This document shows positions 4,928 through 6,718 of a DNA stretch of 6,718 nt, one piece after another. Source of the DNA: Clostridia bacterium. Lineage in GTDB: Bacteria; Bacillota; Clostridia; HGM11514. How positions within the stretch are numbered: position 1 is the first letter of the stretch; each line of letters starts with the position of its first letter. The notes under the pieces are model-generated. The model saw only the letters and a program-made list of their open reading frames with translations. It was not told where the DNA came from and did not search any database. Position numbers and translations under genes: made by a program. The stretch is taken from the NCBI GenBank assembly GCA_900757255.1, contig CAAENE010000275.1:1-6718 (forward strand), in the 5' to 3' direction.

Positions 4928-6718
4928 ATGAAATTAAATGAAAATGCGATAACCGTGCTTGAAAAACGATATCTTGCTAAAAATGAAAAGGGCGAACCAA
5001 CAGAAACACCGGAAGGATTATTTCGCCGCGTGGCAAAAGCAGTCGCGGAAGCAGACAGCAAATTTGACCGCTCTTCCGACATATCAAAAACGGAAGAAAT
5101 CTTTTATCAGATGATGACAAATTTAGAATTTTTGCCAAATTCTCCTACGCTGATGAATGCCGGCCGGCCGCTCGGGCAGCTGTCAGCCTGCTTTGTGCTT
5201 CCGGTAGAAGATTCAATGGAAGCTATTTTTGAGGCTGTCAAAAACGCAGCAATCATACATAAAAGCGGAGGCGGAACAGGCTTTTCCTTTTCACGGATCC
5301 GCGCCAGCGGTTCTACGGTTAACTCCACCGGCGGTGTGGCCAGTGGACCAATCAGCTTTATGAAAGTATTCAACGCCGCAACAGAGGCTGTCAAACAGGG
5401 CGGTACCCGGCGCGGTGCGAATATGGGGATTTTACGGATTGATCATCCTGATATTATGAATTTCATTACTTGTAAAGCTGACAACAAAGAAATCAATAAT
5501 TTTAACATTTCGGTTGGAATTACTGAAAAATTTATGGAATGCGTGAAGGAAAATGCAGAATATGATTTGATCGACCCTCATACTAAAGAAGCTGTGGGAC
5601 GCCTCAATGCAAAAGAAGTATATGACAAAATTGTAGACTCCGCATGGCGGAACGGAGAACCCGGAATCATCTTTTTAGACCGTCTGAACCGGGACAATGT
5701 TGTACCGAAGGTTGCTGAAATCGAAGCGACAAACCCCTGCGGTGAGCAGCCGCTTCTCCCCTATGAATCCTGCAATCTCGGTTCCATCAATCTTTGTGAA
5801 ATGATAAAAAAGAGCAGCAGCGGTTATGAAATCGATTATAAAAAATTGGAAACGACTGTAAAAAATGCAGTTCATTTTCTGGATAACGTCATAGAAATCA
5901 ACAAATATCCCTTAAAAGAAATAGATGAAATGACAAAGGCTACCCGCAAAATCGGCCTTGGTATTATGGGATTTTGCGATATGCTGTACCGCATGGAAAT
6001 CCCCTATAATTCAAATGCAGCGGTAGCTCTGGCAGAACAGGTGATGGGCTTTATTCAGAAAACGGGTAAGGAAGCCAGCTGCGAACTTGCTAAAACACGC
6101 GGTACCTTCCCGCTTTATTCCGATAGTATTTTTGCCGAAAGCGAGGTAGAATACCGCAACGCTACGGTGACAACGATTGCTCCGACCGGTACTCTCAGCA
6201 TATTAGCCGGCGTGTCCAGCGGAATCGAACCAAATTTTGCCCTTGGTTTTATCCGCAATGTCATGGATAATACTGAATTACTGGAAATCAATTCTGCATT
6301 TACCGAAATCGCAAAAGAAAACGGTTTTTATTCGGAAGATCTGATTCGAGAAATAGCTGAATGCGGACATATCCCAGCAGATGCTGCCATACCGGATAAA
6401 TGGAAAAAAATATTTGTGACAGCGCATGAAGTAAGTCCAATTTGGCATATCCAAATGCAGGCAGCATTTCAGAAATATACAGATAACGCTGTATCAAAGA
6501 CAGTCAATTTTAGAACCGAGGCAACTCAGCAGGAGGTGTCCGATGTCTTTATGCTGGCCTATGAGCAGGACTGCAAAGGAGTCACGATATACCGTGATAA
6601 AAGCCGTGAAGCGCAGGTTCTCAATATTGGCCATGTAGAAGGCAAAGAGGGACAAAAAGCTGCAGAGGCAATTCCGTTGATAATCGAAGAAGCCTTTGTT
6701 CCGCACAAAGTCACCCCC
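4928..6718 (+). CDS. nrdJ: Adenosylcobalamin-dependent (class II) ribonucleoside-diphosphate reductase NrdJ, N-terminal part (cut by window edge)
   Basis: The frame is open for 597 codons to the window edge. Class II reductases convert ribonucleotides to deoxyribonucleotides using a cobalamin-generated thiyl radical and need no oxygen. Visible catalytic parts: Asn269, thiyl-radical Cys271 and Glu273 in NPCGEQ (269-274); redox cysteines Cys88 (SACFVLP) and Cys282 (YESCNLGSINL); specificity/substrate region GGGTGFSFSRIRASGS (114-129); and phosphate-binding PTGTLSILAGVSSGIEPNF (419-437). The 11-residue gap from Cys271 to Cys282 equals that of the Thermotoga maritima enzyme. The N-terminus enters the catalytic domain almost at once, with no ATP-cone. 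The segment CKGVTIYRDKSREAQVL (549-565) marks the end of the barrel; the missing remainder should hold the C-terminal cysteine tail. AAGGGGTG (4914-4921) precedes the ATG at about 6-7 nt. The promoter and NrdR-like boxes upstream fit this function. Confidence 0.96.
   Translation, partial: MKLNENAITVLEKRYLAKNEKGEPTETPEGLFRRVAKAVAEADSKFDRSSDISKTEEIFYQMMTNLEFLPNSPTLMNAGRPLGQLSACFVLPVEDSMEAIFEAVKNAAIIHKSGGGTGFSFSRIRASGSTVNSTGGVASGPISFMKVFNAATEAVKQGGTRRGANMGILRIDHPDIMNFITCKADNKEINNFNISVGITEKFMECVKENAEYDLIDPHTKEAVGRLNAKEVYDKIVDSAWRNGEPGIIFLDRLNRDNVVPKVAEIEATNPCGEQPLLPYESCNLGSINLCEMIKKSSSGYEIDYKKLETTVKNAVHFLDNVIEINKYPLKEIDEMTKATRKIGLGIMGFCDMLYRMEIPYNSNAAVALAEQVMGFIQKTGKEASCELAKTRGTFPLYSDSIFAESEVEYRNATVTTIAPTGTLSILAGVSSGIEPNFALGFIRNVMDNTELLEINSAFTEIAKENGFYSEDLIREIAECGHIPADAAIPDKWKKIFVTAHEVSPIWHIQMQAAFQKYTDNAVSKTVNFRTEATQQEVSDVFMLAYEQDCKGVTIYRDKSREAQVLNIGHVEGKEGQKAAEAIPLIIEEAFVPHKVTP

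Noticed and set aside
5107..5394. Minus-strand reading frame of 95 codons inside nrdJ
   Set aside because: It is a shadow of the nrdJ coding frame, which carries conserved catalytic motifs over the same bases.

Overview
The window looks like a chromosomal housekeeping segment of a low-to-medium GC Gram-positive bacterium of the Clostridia. The support is indirect: strong GGAGG-type ribosome binding sites, consensus sigma-A promoters with 17-bp spacers, a TTG start, rho-independent terminators, and a gene set (YifB/ComM, Firmicutes-type pyridoxamine kinase, MATE exporter, MutY, cobalamin-dependent ribonucleotide reductase NrdJ) common in anaerobic Clostridia. A species cannot be named from the sequence alone. 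I see no insertion sequence, phage, CRISPR, tRNA or rRNA features.

Layout from left to right. (1) Positions 1-898, minus strand: the N-terminal 299 codons of a YifB/ComM-type Mg-chelatase-like AAA+ ATPase, cut by the left edge just after the Walker A half. (2) Positions 899-1042: a compact divergent promoter region with one good promoter per strand. (3) Positions 1043-1903, plus strand: a complete pyridoxal/pyridoxamine kinase, followed by a strong hairpin terminator that can act in both directions. (4) Positions 2035-4464, minus strand: a two-gene operon, mutY then a MATE efflux transporter, joined with no gap and driven by a near-consensus extended -10 promoter. (5) Positions 4567-4740, minus strand: a 57-residue ribbon-helix-helix protein with a TTG start, its own terminator, and a palindrome lying across its -10 box. 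(6) Positions 4928-6718, plus strand: the first 597 codons of nrdJ, cut by the right edge, preceded by a TTGACA / extended -10 promoter and two NrdR-like boxes exactly 32 bp apart.

How the genes relate: MutY and NrdJ both serve DNA integrity (removal of A opposite 8-oxoguanine, and supply of dNTPs). The pyridoxamine kinase salvages vitamin B6. ComM/YifB acts on branched DNA during recombination in characterised bacteria. These are separate transcription units, and nothing shows that they form one system. The parts most worth a second look are the regulatory layouts: the paired NrdR boxes at nrdJ, and the small RHH gene whose -10 box is embedded in a candidate operator, divergent from nrdJ. 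I did not find a convincing new biological system here.
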